Positions 1 to 8,256 of a stretch of 61,203 bases of DNA are shown here, in pieces (within the stretch, counting starts at the first letter, position 1; the number at the start of each line of letters is the position of its first letter). Origin of the DNA: Acidobacteriota bacterium (GTDB taxonomy: Bacteria; Acidobacteriota; Vicinamibacteria; Vicinamibacterales; UBA8438); contig JADFPE010000004.1 of NCBI GenBank assembly GCA_022562495.1, forward strand, positions 1-61,203. The letters are read 5' to 3'. A program made the translations under genes and the position numbers. A model generated the notes under the pieces. The model ran no database searches. It saw only the letters and a program-made list of their open reading frames with translations, and was not told where the DNA came from.

Positions 1-1
1 G

Positions 2-907
2 GTGCCCGGGTTTCGCATGCGCGCCCCGACACGGGTGGGACTGTGGCGGGCGGCGAACAACATGCCGGGCGGCTGGTTGCGCTGGCTGTTCGAGCAATAT
101 GAGCTGGGCCACGTCGAGATCTCGTCGCTCGACTTCGCCGGTGACCTGTCGGAGACGTACGACGTCATCGTGTTGCCTGCCGGCACGACCCGTACTCGGA
201 TCGTGTCCGGTCTCGATCCGGAGCAGCACGACGAGCGCTGGCGGTGGGCCTACGGTGTCGGCGACGAGGGATGGCGGCAGCTGGCACGGTGGGTGCGGGA
301 GGGCGGCACGCTCGTGGCGCTCGGCAGCGCAGTGAGCACGGCGCGCGAGCTGCTGGACCTGCCGATCGAGCCGGTGCTGCCGCAGCGCCGTGGCCGCGCA
401 TCGCCCCCGCCAGAGGGCAGCCCGCGCGACGCCGACGAGACCGCAGCACTACGCGAGACCTTCCAGAGCCCCGCGCAACTGCTGGTTGCGCTGCGTGACC
501 GGGTCGTCGAGCCGACGTCGCTCTTCTACTGTCCGGGCTCGCTGCTGAAGCAGGAGTTCAACCCGACTCACCCGGTCGCTTTCGGTATGCCGGAGCGCTG
601 GCCGGTGTTCTTCCGCTTCGACCAGGCCTACCGGCTGACACCGAGCTTCGAGATCACCGCCGAGACCGTGTCGCGGTACCCGGACGAGGCGGACCTGGTG
701 GCCAGCGGCTGGTTGCTGGGCGACGAGCTGCTGAGGAACCAGGCCAATGTGGTCGCGTTCCAGGTCGGCAAGGGCTCGGTCGTGACCCTGGGTAGCCAGA
801 TTGCGTTTCGCTCCCAGACCCGGGGCACCTTCAAGCTGCTGTTCAACGCCATCTTCCAGGGCCCGGCCGAGACCCTCAGCGCCGTGGAGCTGGCTCGCCT
901 GGACTAG
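2..907 (+). CDS. C-terminal part of a secreted M14-family zinc carboxypeptidase-like protein (5' end outside window)
   Basis: The frame is open from the first bases, so the gene very probably begins upstream; the GTG at position 2 is not taken as a real start. What is visible is about 300 residues of a GATase-like C-terminal domain: a Trp-rich opening (GLWRAANNMPGGWLRWLFE), a strand ending VIVLPAGTT, and a glycine-rich segment WVREGGTLVALGSA. The end (GSQIAFRSQTRGTFKLLFNA) resembles the C-terminal part of large secreted M14 peptidases common in Acidobacteria. The zinc-binding catalytic domain would lie upstream and is not seen, so the peptidase call rests on family resemblance. The stop is TAG at 905-907. 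The downstream MutS-like gene is on the same strand 111 bases later, with a repeat-derived hairpin between them. Confidence 0.6.
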   Translation: MPGFRMRAPTRVGLWRAANNMPGGWLRWLFEQYELGHVEISSLDFAGDLSETYDVIVLPAGTTRTRIVSGLDPEQHDERWRWAYGVGDEGWRQLARWVREGGTLVALGSAVSTARELLDLPIEPVLPQRRGRASPPPEGSPRDADETAALRETFQSPAQLLVALRDRVVEPTSLFYCPGSLLKQEFNPTHPVAFGMPERWPVFFRFDQAYRLTPSFEITAETVSRYPDEADLVASGWLLGDELLRNQANVVAFQVGKGSVVTLGSQIAFRSQTRGTFKLLFNAIFQGPAETLSAVELARLD

Positions 908-924
908 GACGGACACTCACAAAA

Positions 925-1000
925 GTCAGGAGGCGGGAGGCAGGTGGTAGCGGCCTGTCCCGCCGAAACCTTGGCGAAGGCGGAACGCCTTCGCCGGTGT
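925..1000. repeat. Polypurine tract plus GGCGAAGGC palindrome (dispersed repeat families)
   Basis: A purine-rich stretch (GTCAGGAGGCGGGAGGCAGG, about 925-945) is the reverse complement of the CTCCTG-type tracts seen in many other gaps. It is followed by a perfect hairpin: GGCGAAGGC at 973-981, a 5-base loop, and GCCTTCGCC at 987-995. The same core recurs at about 34.5, 36.5 and 49.1 kb. It lies just upstream of the MutS-like start. Confidence 0.7.
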
Positions 1001-1018
1001 TTTCTGGGTTCCACGACG

Positions 1019-2830
1019 ATGCCACGCGGGTCCACCCCCCACACCATCTACCAACGTCTGCTGGACGAGCGACGCCGTGAGGAGACGGCGCTCACGCGGC
1101 GCGCCGATCAGGTGAGCACGGCGCGGCTGGTCACCTTCGCTGTCGGCGCGGCGCTCGCCTGGGGTGCCATATTCGTTGGCAGGATGTCCAGCTGGTGGCT
1201 GATCCTGCCGGTGGGTGTGTTCATCGGGCTGGTCGTGCTGCACGACCGGGTGCTGCTCACCCGCGACCGGGTCACCCGCGCGGTGACGTGGTACGAGCAT
1301 GGGATCGCGCGGCTCGAGGACCGCTGGACCGGGATCGGCGCCCGGGGAGACCGGTTCGCCGACGGGGACCACCTCTTCGCCCAGGATCTGGACCTGTTCG
1401 GCGAGGGCTCGCTGTTCCAGCTGCTGAGCACGGCGCAGACACGAGCGGGCGAAGACACCCTCGCGAGCTGGCTCCGGGAGCCTGCCGACCGCGCCGACGT
1501 CACGAGACGGCAGGAGGCCGTGCGCGACCTTCGACCGCGGCTGGCGCTGCGCGAGCGCCTGGCTACCGCCGGCGCCGAGGTGCGCGCCGCCGTGCACCCG
1601 ACCGCGCTGCGCGACTGGGCGACCGCCCCGCCCGTGCTGCGCGGTGTCTGGCCGCGGGTCGTGGCGCTCGCGCTCAGCGGACTGACCGTGGCGGCGATCA
1701 TCGCGTGGGGCACCGGCACGACCGCCCCGCTGCCGATGCTGCTCGCGCTCACCGCCAGCGCGATCTTCGAACGTGGATTCCACCGGCGCACCGAGCGTGT
1801 CACGCACGGCGCCGCCGAACCGGGACGCGAGCTGACGGTCCTTGGGGGTGTCTGCCGCGTGCTTCGAGAGGACACCTACACGTCCGCACGGTTGTCGGCG
1901 CTGCGCGACGCGCTCACGACCCATGACGGCGAGGTGTCGCAGGTCGCGCGCAGACTGCAGCACCTGGTCGAGCTGCACGACTGGCAACACAACCTCATCT
2001 TCAGGCCGTTCGCCTGGCTTATGTTCTGGGAGCTGCATTGCGCCTTCGCGGTCGAGTCCTGGCGGGCGCGATACGGCGCATCGGTGCCGGACTGGCTCCG
2101 GTCCGTCGGCGAATTCGAGGCGCTGTCGGCGCTTGGCACGTACGCCTACGAGCACCCGGCCGATGTGTATCCGGAGCTGGTCGACGTCGACGGACCACCG
2201 GTCTACGAGGCCGAAGCGCTGGCGCATCCATTGATTCCGACGGCGGTGAGTGTCGCCAACGACGTGACCCTGGGCGCCGACCCGCAGGTGCTGATCGTCA
2301 GCGGCTCGAACATGTCGGGCAAGACCACCCTGCTGCGGAGCGTCGGCGTCAGTACGGTCATGGCGCTGATGGGCGGCCCAGTACGGGCCCGTCGTCTGCG
2401 ACTGTCTCCGGTCGCGGTCGGCGCCACGCTGCGGATCGAGGAATCGCTGCAGGCGGGACGGTCCCGGTTCTACGCCGAGGTGCTCCGTCTGGGACAGATC
2501 GTCGAGATGGCGCGCGCCGGGCCAATGCTGTTCCTGCTCGACGAGCTGTTCCACGGCACCAACTCCCACGACCGCGCCGAGGGCGCACGCGGTCTGCTCC
2601 GGTCGCTGCTCTCACTCGGGGCGGTCGGGCTGGTGACGACGCACGACCTCGCGCTGGCCGAGACCGCGGCCCGGATGGCGCCGGCGGCGCTGAACGTCCA
2701 CTTCGACGACACGCTGGTCGAGGGTGAGATGCGGTTCGACTACCGGGTGAAACCGGGGCCAGTCACCCGGAGCAACGCATTGGCGATCATGCGCGCCGTC
2801 GGCCTGGACATCGAGCCGAAGGAGAGCTGA
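1019..2830 (+). CDS. Membrane-anchored MutS-family ATPase
   Basis: A 603-residue protein with a MutS-type C-terminal ATPase: Walker A SGSNMSGKTTLLRS near residue 430, a MutS-type segment (LRIEESLQAGRSRFYAEV), Walker B MLFLLDELFHGTNS near 503, and the switch histidine in LVTTHDLALAE. Ahead of it lie two hydrophobic regions (about residues 35-75 and 205-245) and a MutS lever/clamp-like helical region, but no MutS mismatch-binding domain I and no C-terminal Smr domain. This matches a class of MutS-like proteins with transmembrane segments that is distinct from MutS and MutS2; their function is not established, so a role in classical mismatch repair should not be assumed. I chose ATG 1019, because the longer frame from 944 would translate the repeat hairpin at 973-995. 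Confidence 0.8.
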   Translation: MPRGSTPHTIYQRLLDERRREETALTRRADQVSTARLVTFAVGAALAWGAIFVGRMSSWWLILPVGVFIGLVVLHDRVLLTRDRVTRAVTWYEHGIARLEDRWTGIGARGDRFADGDHLFAQDLDLFGEGSLFQLLSTAQTRAGEDTLASWLREPADRADVTRRQEAVRDLRPRLALRERLATAGAEVRAAVHPTALRDWATAPPVLRGVWPRVVALALSGLTVAAIIAWGTGTTAPLPMLLALTASAIFERGFHRRTERVTHGAAEPGRELTVLGGVCRVLREDTYTSARLSALRDALTTHDGEVSQVARRLQHLVELHDWQHNLIFRPFAWLMFWELHCAFAVESWRARYGASVPDWLRSVGEFEALSALGTYAYEHPADVYPELVDVDGPPVYEAEALAHPLIPTAVSVANDVTLGADPQVLIVSGSNMSGKTTLLRSVGVSTVMALMGGPVRARRLRLSPVAVGATLRIEESLQAGRSRFYAEVLRLGQIVEMARAGPMLFLLDELFHGTNSHDRAEGARGLLRSLLSLGAVGLVTTHDLALAETAARMAPAALNVHFDDTLVEGEMRFDYRVKPGPVTRSNALAIMRAVGLDIEPKES

Positions 2831-2831
2831 C

Positions 2832-2907
2832 CCTTCGACAGCGGCACGGCGGGCTTTGCTCAGGGCAGGCCTTCGACGACGGCACGGTGGGATTCGCTCA
2901 GGGCCGG
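2832..2907. repeat. Two tandem 38-bp repeat units
   Basis: Two imperfect copies begin with CCTTCGAC at 2832 and 2870. Each runs through a GGCACGG core to GCTCAGGGC. They lie immediately 3' of the MutS-like gene. The type recalls the CTTCGAC...GCTCAGGGC interspersed repeats seen in many GC-rich genomes. Confidence 0.7.
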
Positions 2908-3074
2908 CGTGGGCCGGCGTTATACTCCGACCTGGAGACTGGTGCCCGTGGCCCTCAACCTAGCAGCCCTCTGCCCCCAGGGGGAGGGGAGACACTGGAG
3001 CGCCTGAAGTCCGACGTCTGCAGCCTGAAGCCCCAGAGCAGACGAGGTTGCTTGCCACCTGCCAGCCAAGAACG

Positions 3075-4007
3075 ATGCGAGACACTCACGGCGTTCGCCA
3101 GGGTTGGATCGGCTGCGCGGCGACGCTGCTGGCGGTGGCGGGCGTCACCCTCCACGCGGCGGCGCTCCCGGCGCAGGAACCGGCGACCGTCGACGACGTG
3201 ATCGCCCGGGCGGCCGCGTATGTCGAGTCCTTCGTCGAGCAGCTCTCGACCGTCGTGATGGAGGAGGACTACCGGCAGACCTACTTCGCGGATCGTCGCG
3301 CCAACGCGGCGCATACCCGGCTCGTCTCGGAGTTTCTGCTCGTGCGGCTGCTGGGGGTCGGCGAGTGGGTGGCCTTCCGCGACGTCTTCGAGGTCAACGG
3401 CCGGCAGATCCGGGACCGTCAGGACCGGCTGGCCACGCTCTTTCTCGGCGACACGACCACGGTCCTCGCCCAGGCACAACGCATTGCGCAGGAAAGCTCC
3501 CGATACAACCTGGGGACGACCGTGCGCACCTTCAACGTCCCCACCTACGCGCTGTTCTTTCTGCACCCCTCCAACACGAGCCGGTTTCGCTTCGAAAAGG
3601 CAGATGAGGGCTGCGCCGACGAGGACACCGCGTGGGACATTCGCTTCGAGGAAATCGAGTACCCGACGCTGACCCATGGCTTCGAGAACATCAGCCTGCC
3701 CACCCGCGGCCGCTTCTGTCTCGACCCGGTGTCCGGTCGGGTCATCGAGACGGAGTTCGAGCTCCATCATCCGTCGGCCGCCGGTGGACGACTGGCCACC
3801 GACGTGAAGGTCAGGGTCAGGTTTGCCCTCGAGCCCAGGTTGAACCTGTGGGTCCCGGTCGAGATGCGCGAGACGTACTCGGAGCGCGGCGGTGGAAGAA
3901 CCAACAGCACGGCCAAGTACCGGAACTACCGGCAGTTCAGTGTGACGGTGATCGAGAACAGTGACGCCGGGACCGACCCGCCGGCCGAGCCTGATAGGCC
4001 GGATTGA
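3075..4007 (+). CDS. Secreted protein of unknown function
   Basis: A 310-residue protein with a clear signal peptide (MRDTHGVRQGWIGCAATLLA..., cleavage probably after LPAQ). The mature part starts with a helical segment, DVIARAAAYVESFVEQLSTV, then MEEDYRQTY. This layout is frequent in uncharacterised exported acidobacterial proteins with a beta-rich C-terminus; here VKVRVRFALEPRLNLWVPVE is the last strand-like stretch. I recognise no catalytic motif. ATG 3075 is preferred over the upstream ATG 3048 because the signal peptide begins there. The next intact genes run on the other strand, so this looks monocistronic. Confidence 0.65.
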   Translation: MRDTHGVRQGWIGCAATLLAVAGVTLHAAALPAQEPATVDDVIARAAAYVESFVEQLSTVVMEEDYRQTYFADRRANAAHTRLVSEFLLVRLLGVGEWVAFRDVFEVNGRQIRDRQDRLATLFLGDTTTVLAQAQRIAQESSRYNLGTTVRTFNVPTYALFFLHPSNTSRFRFEKADEGCADEDTAWDIRFEEIEYPTLTHGFENISLPTRGRFCLDPVSGRVIETEFELHHPSAAGGRLATDVKVRVRFALEPRLNLWVPVEMRETYSERGGGRTNSTAKYRNYRQFSVTVIENSDAGTDPPAEPDRPD

Positions 4008-4174
4008 CCATCACCGCACATCACGAACGGGAGAGACCGCCCCGTCGTCGTCCGGGGTGGGCCGAGTCAGGCGACTCAGGCCAGGCGATCGTGCGATCCG
4101 AGTCGTTCGTTACCGCCAGTTGCGTGCGCCGGGATACGCGCCCGGCACGTCGATCCGCCCAGAGAACGACGGCC

Positions 4175-4400
4175 GGCGGCGAGGGCTACCCGTATCGCGG
4201 CCAGACGGTCTTCGAATCGCTGTTCGGTGGCGAAGAGGTGGTCGTCATCATGGAACGGGACGATGACGTCCCCCTGGTCCAGTACGACTTCCTGCTGCTT
4301 GCAACGTCGCAGACCTCGACGCTGCAAACGGAATTGGCCGCGGCGGGTCAGCGAGGGTTCGAGCTCGCGGGTCTCACCGTCGGATCGACGGCGTTCGGGG
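4175..4400 (+). pseudogene. Relic of a repeat-type secreted protein (GQTVF / LLATSQTSTLQ repeats)
   Basis: In an open frame on the plus strand the translation shows YPYRGQTVFESLFGGEEVVV, then YDFLLLATSQTSTLQ, then GFELAGLTVGSTAFGG. This alternation of an LLAT...TST(L/M)Q segment with a GF..GQTV...FGG.EVV segment is what I know from acidobacterial secreted proteins built of such repeats. Upstream of about 4175 the frame loses any resemblance, and directly after TAFGG it turns into a CopG-like sequence. Both ends therefore appear missing and no start codon is credible. Confidence 0.5.
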
Positions 4401-4430
4401 GTGACATCGAACCGTCCGAGGCAGAGGAGG

Positions 4431-4680
4431 TGTTCGCCCTGGGTCCGCTCGTCCGACGGACCAAGCGGGGTGTCCTCGGCGAACTCGAAGAGCGGCCCGT
4501 CGAGTTCAGCTTGACGGAAGACTTGCGAGAACAGATTCTGAGCGGCGGCAGATCCCGTCGCCTACAGAACATCTCGATCAAGCTTGATCCGGTGCACATT
4601 CAGGCCATGCGCAAGATTGCGGTCATGAAGTCGACGCCGTATCAGACACGCATCCGACAGTGGCTGGCCGAGCGGATCGA
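4431..4680 (+). pseudogene. Truncated CopG/ribbon-helix-helix antitoxin-like gene
   Basis: The translation includes a linker, ERPVEFSLTEDLREQILSGG, followed by a ribbon-helix-helix-like strand and helices: NISIKLDPVHIQAMRKIA and STPYQTRIRQWLAERI. Antitoxins of this kind normally stop a few residues after the last motif. Here the frame instead runs on without a stop into sequence that is antisense to an M1-type peptidase gene. A GTG at 4431 is a possible start. No partner toxin is adjacent. I read it as an antitoxin gene that lost its 3' end at the breakpoint near 4680. Confidence 0.5.
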
Positions 4681-5278
4681 TCACGATCACTGCGGGCGCA
4701 TACTGGTCTCCGTCGACCGACGCCAGGAACACGCCGTCGGAGCGGTCCGGGCGATTCAGCAGGTCGCTCACGATTCGGAGATGAAGATTAATTTGGATCC
4801 GCTCTCGTTGCAGCTCCAGGTAGTCCTCGTACACCTCGGTGGCGCGCGCGTCGGGAGCCCCCGCGACCACCGGCGCGTGCGCCAGCATCTCCTCACCCGT
4901 CTGGTCGGTAAACAAGAGCAGCAGACGATCGAACCGATCCGTCAGTGTCTCGAGCCGCTCGTCGCCCGTCACCAACCGCAGATGACGCCGCTCCGCGTCG
5001 GTCGCCGGCTCGAGTCGGTACTCCCCTTCGCCCAGAAACACGGCACCGAACGTCTCGCCGTCGAACGGCGCCAGCAGGTGCAGGACCCCCGAGCGAAGGT
5101 CGATTCGATAGGCGTCTCGCACCAGCGTCAACCCGTTGACCGGGATGGTGCGTCCGTCCGGACGGGCGGCGCGGACCGCGTCGTACTCCGGCACCGTCTG
5201 GGCGCTCACTGGCACCGCAACCAGCGTCAGACTACAAACGGCAACCAGGCCGCACGGGAATCTTGTAGTGATGTGCAC
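4680..5278 (-). pseudogene. 5' fragment of a secreted M1-type aminopeptidase-like gene
   Basis: Reading leftwards from GTG 5278, the product has a signal peptide (MHITTRFPCGLVAVCSLTLV...SAQ). It is followed by an N-terminal domain typical of secreted acidobacterial M1-like peptidases (GAVFLGEGEYRLEPATDAER, LTDRFDRLLLLFTD, APAVIVIDPLG). Resemblance ends at about residue 200. The remaining open frame down to 4562 is simply antisense to the CopG relic, so the zinc-binding HEXXH domain is missing. The break coincides with the end of the CopG relic within about 15 bases, so one event truncated both genes. Confidence 0.55.
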
Positions 5279-5332
5279 ACCTCACCCCCATCCCGTCTAT
5301 TCTATGCCCAGCGCAGATGTGCCCCGCGGCGG

Positions 5333-6697
5333 TCAACCGGCGGTGGCCGTGTCGACCGCCGTCTCGAAGATCTCGACCGCCTGGTCGATCTGCCCGCGGC
5401 TGATGACGAGCGGCGGACTGAACCGGATGGCGCTCTCGCCGCAGCCGAGCAGCAGCACACCGCGGTGGAACGCCTGCTCGATCACCGTGTTGCGCACCGC
5501 CGGGTCCGGCCGGCGAGTCTCGCGATCGGTCACGAAGTCGACAGCGGTCATCAGACCGAGCCCGCGGAGATCGCCGATCGCCGGCCGGCGCTCCATCACG
5601 GTCCGCAGCCGGGTCTGCAGGTGCGCGCCCATCTCGGCCGCGTGTGTCACCAGACCGCCGTCGAGCAGGTCGAGCGTCGCCAGCGCCGCGGCACAGCTGA
5701 CCGGATTCCCGCCGAAGGTGGACGCGTGAGCGCCTGGGTCCCAGTGCATCAGCTCGGCCCGCGCCACGAGCGCGCCGAGCGGCAGCCCCGACGCGATCCC
5801 CTTGGCCACGGTGATCATGTCCGGCTCGACCCCGGCGTGCTCGACCGCGAACATCTTCCCGGTCCGCCCCATGCCGCTCTGCACCTCGTCGCACACCAGC
5901 AGGATGCCGTGCGTGTCGCAGATGCGCCGCAGCCCCTGCAGGAAGCTTGGTGGCGCCACCACGTAGCCGCCTTCCCCCTGCACCGGCTCGACGAAGATGG
6001 CGGCCACCTCTGTGGGCGACACCCCGCGTTGCAGCAGGACCTCCTCGATCTGCTCGAGCGAGCGCCCGCAACAGTCAGCGCCCGCGGGGACCTGGTCGCG
6101 CCGGTCACAGCGATAGCAGTACGGGTACTCGACGTGGGTCACCTCCGGCACCAGCGGCAGGAACCCGCGTCGCTGGACCGGTTTGCTCGCCGTCAGTGAC
6201 AGGGCGCCCAGCGTGCGCCCGTGGAACGCGCCGTAGAAGGCGATGACGTGCGGCCGGCCGGTGTGATGCCGCGCGAGTTTGAATGCCGCCTCGATCGCCT
6301 CGGCGCCCGAGTTGCCGAACGCGACACGACACGGCCCAGACATCGGGGCGATCGCCGCGAGGCGCTCGGCCACCGCCACCTCTTCTTCGTAGTAGAAGTC
6401 GGTGCCCGACATGTGCAGATACCGGTCGACCTGCCGGTGGATCGCCTCCACGACATGCGGGTGCCGGTGCCCGGTCGAGCAGACGGCGATGCCGGCGTTC
6501 AGGTCGAGGAACCGGTTGCCGTCAGGATCGTCGACCACCACGCCGAGCCCCCGGTCGATGACGAACGGGTAGTCCCGGGTGTAGGACGGACTGAGCACCG
6601 CATGGTCCCGCTCGATGATCGCCGCGGCCCGCGGTCCGGGCAGCGCGGTCACGATCCGCGGCGCGTCAGGTTGGTCGGGAATGAGCTGGAACGGCAT
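5333..6697 (-). CDS. Class III PLP-dependent aminotransferase (acetylornithine / 4-aminobutyrate type)
   Basis: 454 residues, full length for the family. PLP features are present: the GNSGAEAIEAAFKLAR loop that holds the cofactor phosphate, AFYGAFHGRTLGALS, the acidic EVQSGMGRTG motif with the Asp that pairs with the pyridine nitrogen, and the Schiff-base Lys299 in TVAKGIASGLPLGA. A cysteine cluster at about residues 194-210 (YCYRCDRR...DCCGRS) is typical of a prokaryotic subgroup annotated as acetyl ornithine aminotransferase family proteins that act on GABA-like or ornithine-like substrates. The exact substrate cannot be told. The start ATG 6697 fits the family. The gene stands alone, with repeat-rich DNA upstream. 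Confidence 0.85.
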   Translation of the reverse strand: MPFQLIPDQPDAPRIVTALPGPRAAAIIERDHAVLSPSYTRDYPFVIDRGLGVVVDDPDGNRFLDLNAGIAVCSTGHRHPHVVEAIHRQVDRYLHMSGTDFYYEEEVAVAERLAAIAPMSGPCRVAFGNSGAEAIEAAFKLARHHTGRPHVIAFYGAFHGRTLGALSLTASKPVQRRGFLPLVPEVTHVEYPYCYRCDRRDQVPAGADCCGRSLEQIEEVLLQRGVSPTEVAAIFVEPVQGEGGYVVAPPSFLQGLRRICDTHGILLVCDEVQSGMGRTGKMFAVEHAGVEPDMITVAKGIASGLPLGALVARAELMHWDPGAHASTFGGNPVSCAAALATLDLLDGGLVTHAAEMGAHLQTRLRTVMERRPAIGDLRGLGLMTAVDFVTDRETRRPDPAVRNTVIEQAFHRGVLLLGCGESAIRFSPPLVISRGQIDQAVEIFETAVDTATAG

Positions 6698-7013
6698 GTC
6701 GGCTGTGCACCCGCCTCCCTGAACAGAAGTCAGAAGTCAGAAGGTAGAAGTCAGAATGAAAGCTGTGGTGAAGTTCAGAACGCCAGTGAACCCTCCGGCG
6801 TTCTCCTGTCTCCCGTCTCCTGCCTCCTCACGAGCTTTCCGTGTCCCTCTGCGCCTTCTTCAACGCCGCTTCATTCATCGCTCCATTGTCACCTGCCCAG
6901 CCGGGATCCGTGCCGGCATTTCTGAATGCGCCGCTCCGGTTCCTGCTGACATCCGCCTGCTTGTGTCCCCATCCCTCTGTCGTACGATGACCGGACACGC
7001 TCGGAGGACACCC
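6698..7013. other. Repeat-rich intergenic region
   Basis: This 316-base gap holds a polypurine tract (about 6722-6760, built of AGAAGTC units) and, facing it, a polypyrimidine tract (about 6803-6833, CTCCTGTCTCC type), separated by a CCCTCCGGCG-type linker. The pair recurs singly elsewhere in the window. I see no convincing gene or structural RNA here. Confidence 0.5.
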
Positions 7014-7240
7014 ATGCCAGTCTCAGCATCCCGGATCGCGCCCGGGCGGTCCCGGCAGCCGCATGTCTGGCTGGGGGCCGCGTTCGTCGGCGGCGCCCGC
7101 GTCATCACCCAGCTCCCGGCGACCGCGCGGGGCGGACGGCCGCTCGTGCTGCAAGACTACGACCGCATCGAGCGCGTGGGAGACGGCGCACTGTCACCCG
7201 ACCGCCAGTTCCTCATGTTCCGGCGGCAGGCCGGGCTGAC
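7014..7240 (+). pseudogene. N-terminal relic of a secreted S9-family peptidase
   Basis: ATG 7014 opens a frame with a signal-like N-terminus and then RPLVLQDYDRIERVGDGALS followed by PDRQFL. This is the standard opening of secreted S9 (prolyl oligopeptidase-like) proteins, in which a short leader is followed by a D-Y-x-R-I-x-x-V-G-x-x-x-L-S-P-D motif. After about residue 75 the frame becomes Arg/Ala-rich with no resemblance to a propeller or hydrolase, so only the first part of the gene remains. It ends close to the 3' end of the DUF2182 gene. The 7241-7415 stretch shows nothing else I can name. Confidence 0.45.
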
Positions 7241-7415
7241 TCTGGTCATCGAGGCGAGGGAGGCGGGGAGCATCCCGGCGGGCGCGGCGCGCCGGCGGGG
7301 GAAGGCCACGCAGTCGGAGGCGAAGCGAGCGGCACCCGCACTCGTCGGTCGCCGGGCACCGAACAGCGGGTCCGACCCTGAGGGATCAGGGAGGCGCCGA
7401 ACTGCGCGACCTGAA

Positions 7416-8201
7416 TCACACGGCCGATATCAGGACCACGACACCGGCGACCAGCAGCACTGCCCCGCCAAGCCGGCCAACCAGCTCGCCACGGGGCAGG
7501 ACCTTCTCCGCGAGCACGAAGAGGCTGATGCCGGCGACCCAGAGCAGGTTCATCACCCCGGCGACGAACAACAACGCCATCAGGATCCAGCAGCAGCCGA
7601 CGCAGTACAGGCCGTGCTCGAGCCCCATGCGCATCGCGCCGGCCCGACCCTCACGCCAGTGTCCCATGATGAACCCCAGCGGCGACCGGCAGTGGATCAG
7701 ACAGGCCTGCTTGAGCGGAGTGAACTGAAAGATCCCCGCAGTCAGCAGCAGCAGACCGCCCAGCAGCGGGCTGACGCTGACCATGCCGGGTGAGAGCAGC
7801 GCCGCCGCGTGCAGCCCCCATTGGGCGACGGTGGCGACGGCGCTGAACGCCGTCCAGACCAGCAGATACCCGGTCAGAAAGAGACCGGTCGGCACCAGCG
7901 GGTCATCACGCTCGCGACGCTTCCGGTTTGCGGCCGCCATCATCAGAATGAGCGGCGAGGCCGACGGCACCATCATCGCCACCATCATGACGGCCCACAT
8001 GACGAACAGCAGCGCGAGGTCGACCACCCCCCACGTCTGCATCCGTGGCATGGCCATGTCGGCGCTCATGTCGATGCCGGACATGCTGCGAGCCAGATAC
8101 AGCAGGTAGACCCAGCCGAGCACCGCCACCCCGACGAGGCCGGCGGTGACGATCGCCCGGTCTCGTCGCAGGACGGTCTCGAGGGTGGTTACCGGCTCCA
8201 C
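7416..8201 (-). CDS. DUF2182-family integral membrane protein
   Basis: About 261 residues from GTG 8201, with six hydrophobic segments and the family's Met/His/Cys-rich features: MWAVMMVAMMVPSASPLILM, the loop LKQACLIHCRSPLGF, and GLEHGLYCVGCCWILMALLF near the C-terminus. DUF2182 proteins are predicted metal-binding membrane proteins, probably handling copper or another soft metal, but the function is not proven. The frame is open much further upstream, so the start is uncertain. I limit it because the frame upstream overlaps the DUF1326 gene and no ATG precedes the first membrane segment. It lies 55 bases downstream of the DUF1326 gene in the same direction, a pairing seen in many bacteria. 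Confidence 0.75.
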   Translation of the reverse strand: MEPVTTLETVLRRDRAIVTAGLVGVAVLGWVYLLYLARSMSGIDMSADMAMPRMQTWGVVDLALLFVMWAVMMVAMMVPSASPLILMMAAANRKRRERDDPLVPTGLFLTGYLLVWTAFSAVATVAQWGLHAAALLSPGMVSVSPLLGGLLLLTAGIFQFTPLKQACLIHCRSPLGFIMGHWREGRAGAMRMGLEHGLYCVGCCWILMALLFVAGVMNLLWVAGISLFVLAEKVLPRGELVGRLGGAVLLVAGVVVLISAV

Positions 8202-8256
8202 CTGGGTGAACCCGATCGATCCGGGGCCGGACGACCCGGGCGCGGCGAACGCGCGC

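Noticed and set aside
4004-6199. 731-codon open frame on the plus strand
   Set aside because: It runs through three unrelated pieces: a repeat-protein relic, a CopG relic, and antisense of the M1 fragment and aminotransferase. Treated as fragments, not one gene.
6720-6840. Repeated AGAAGTC / CTCCTG units as a CRISPR array
   Set aside because: Units are 6-8 bases, directly adjacent and without unique spacers; no cas genes are present. They belong to a dispersed polypurine/polypyrimidine family.
6756-7793. 345-codon open frame on the plus strand
   Set aside because: It consists of repeat DNA, the S9 relic and antisense of the DUF2182 gene.
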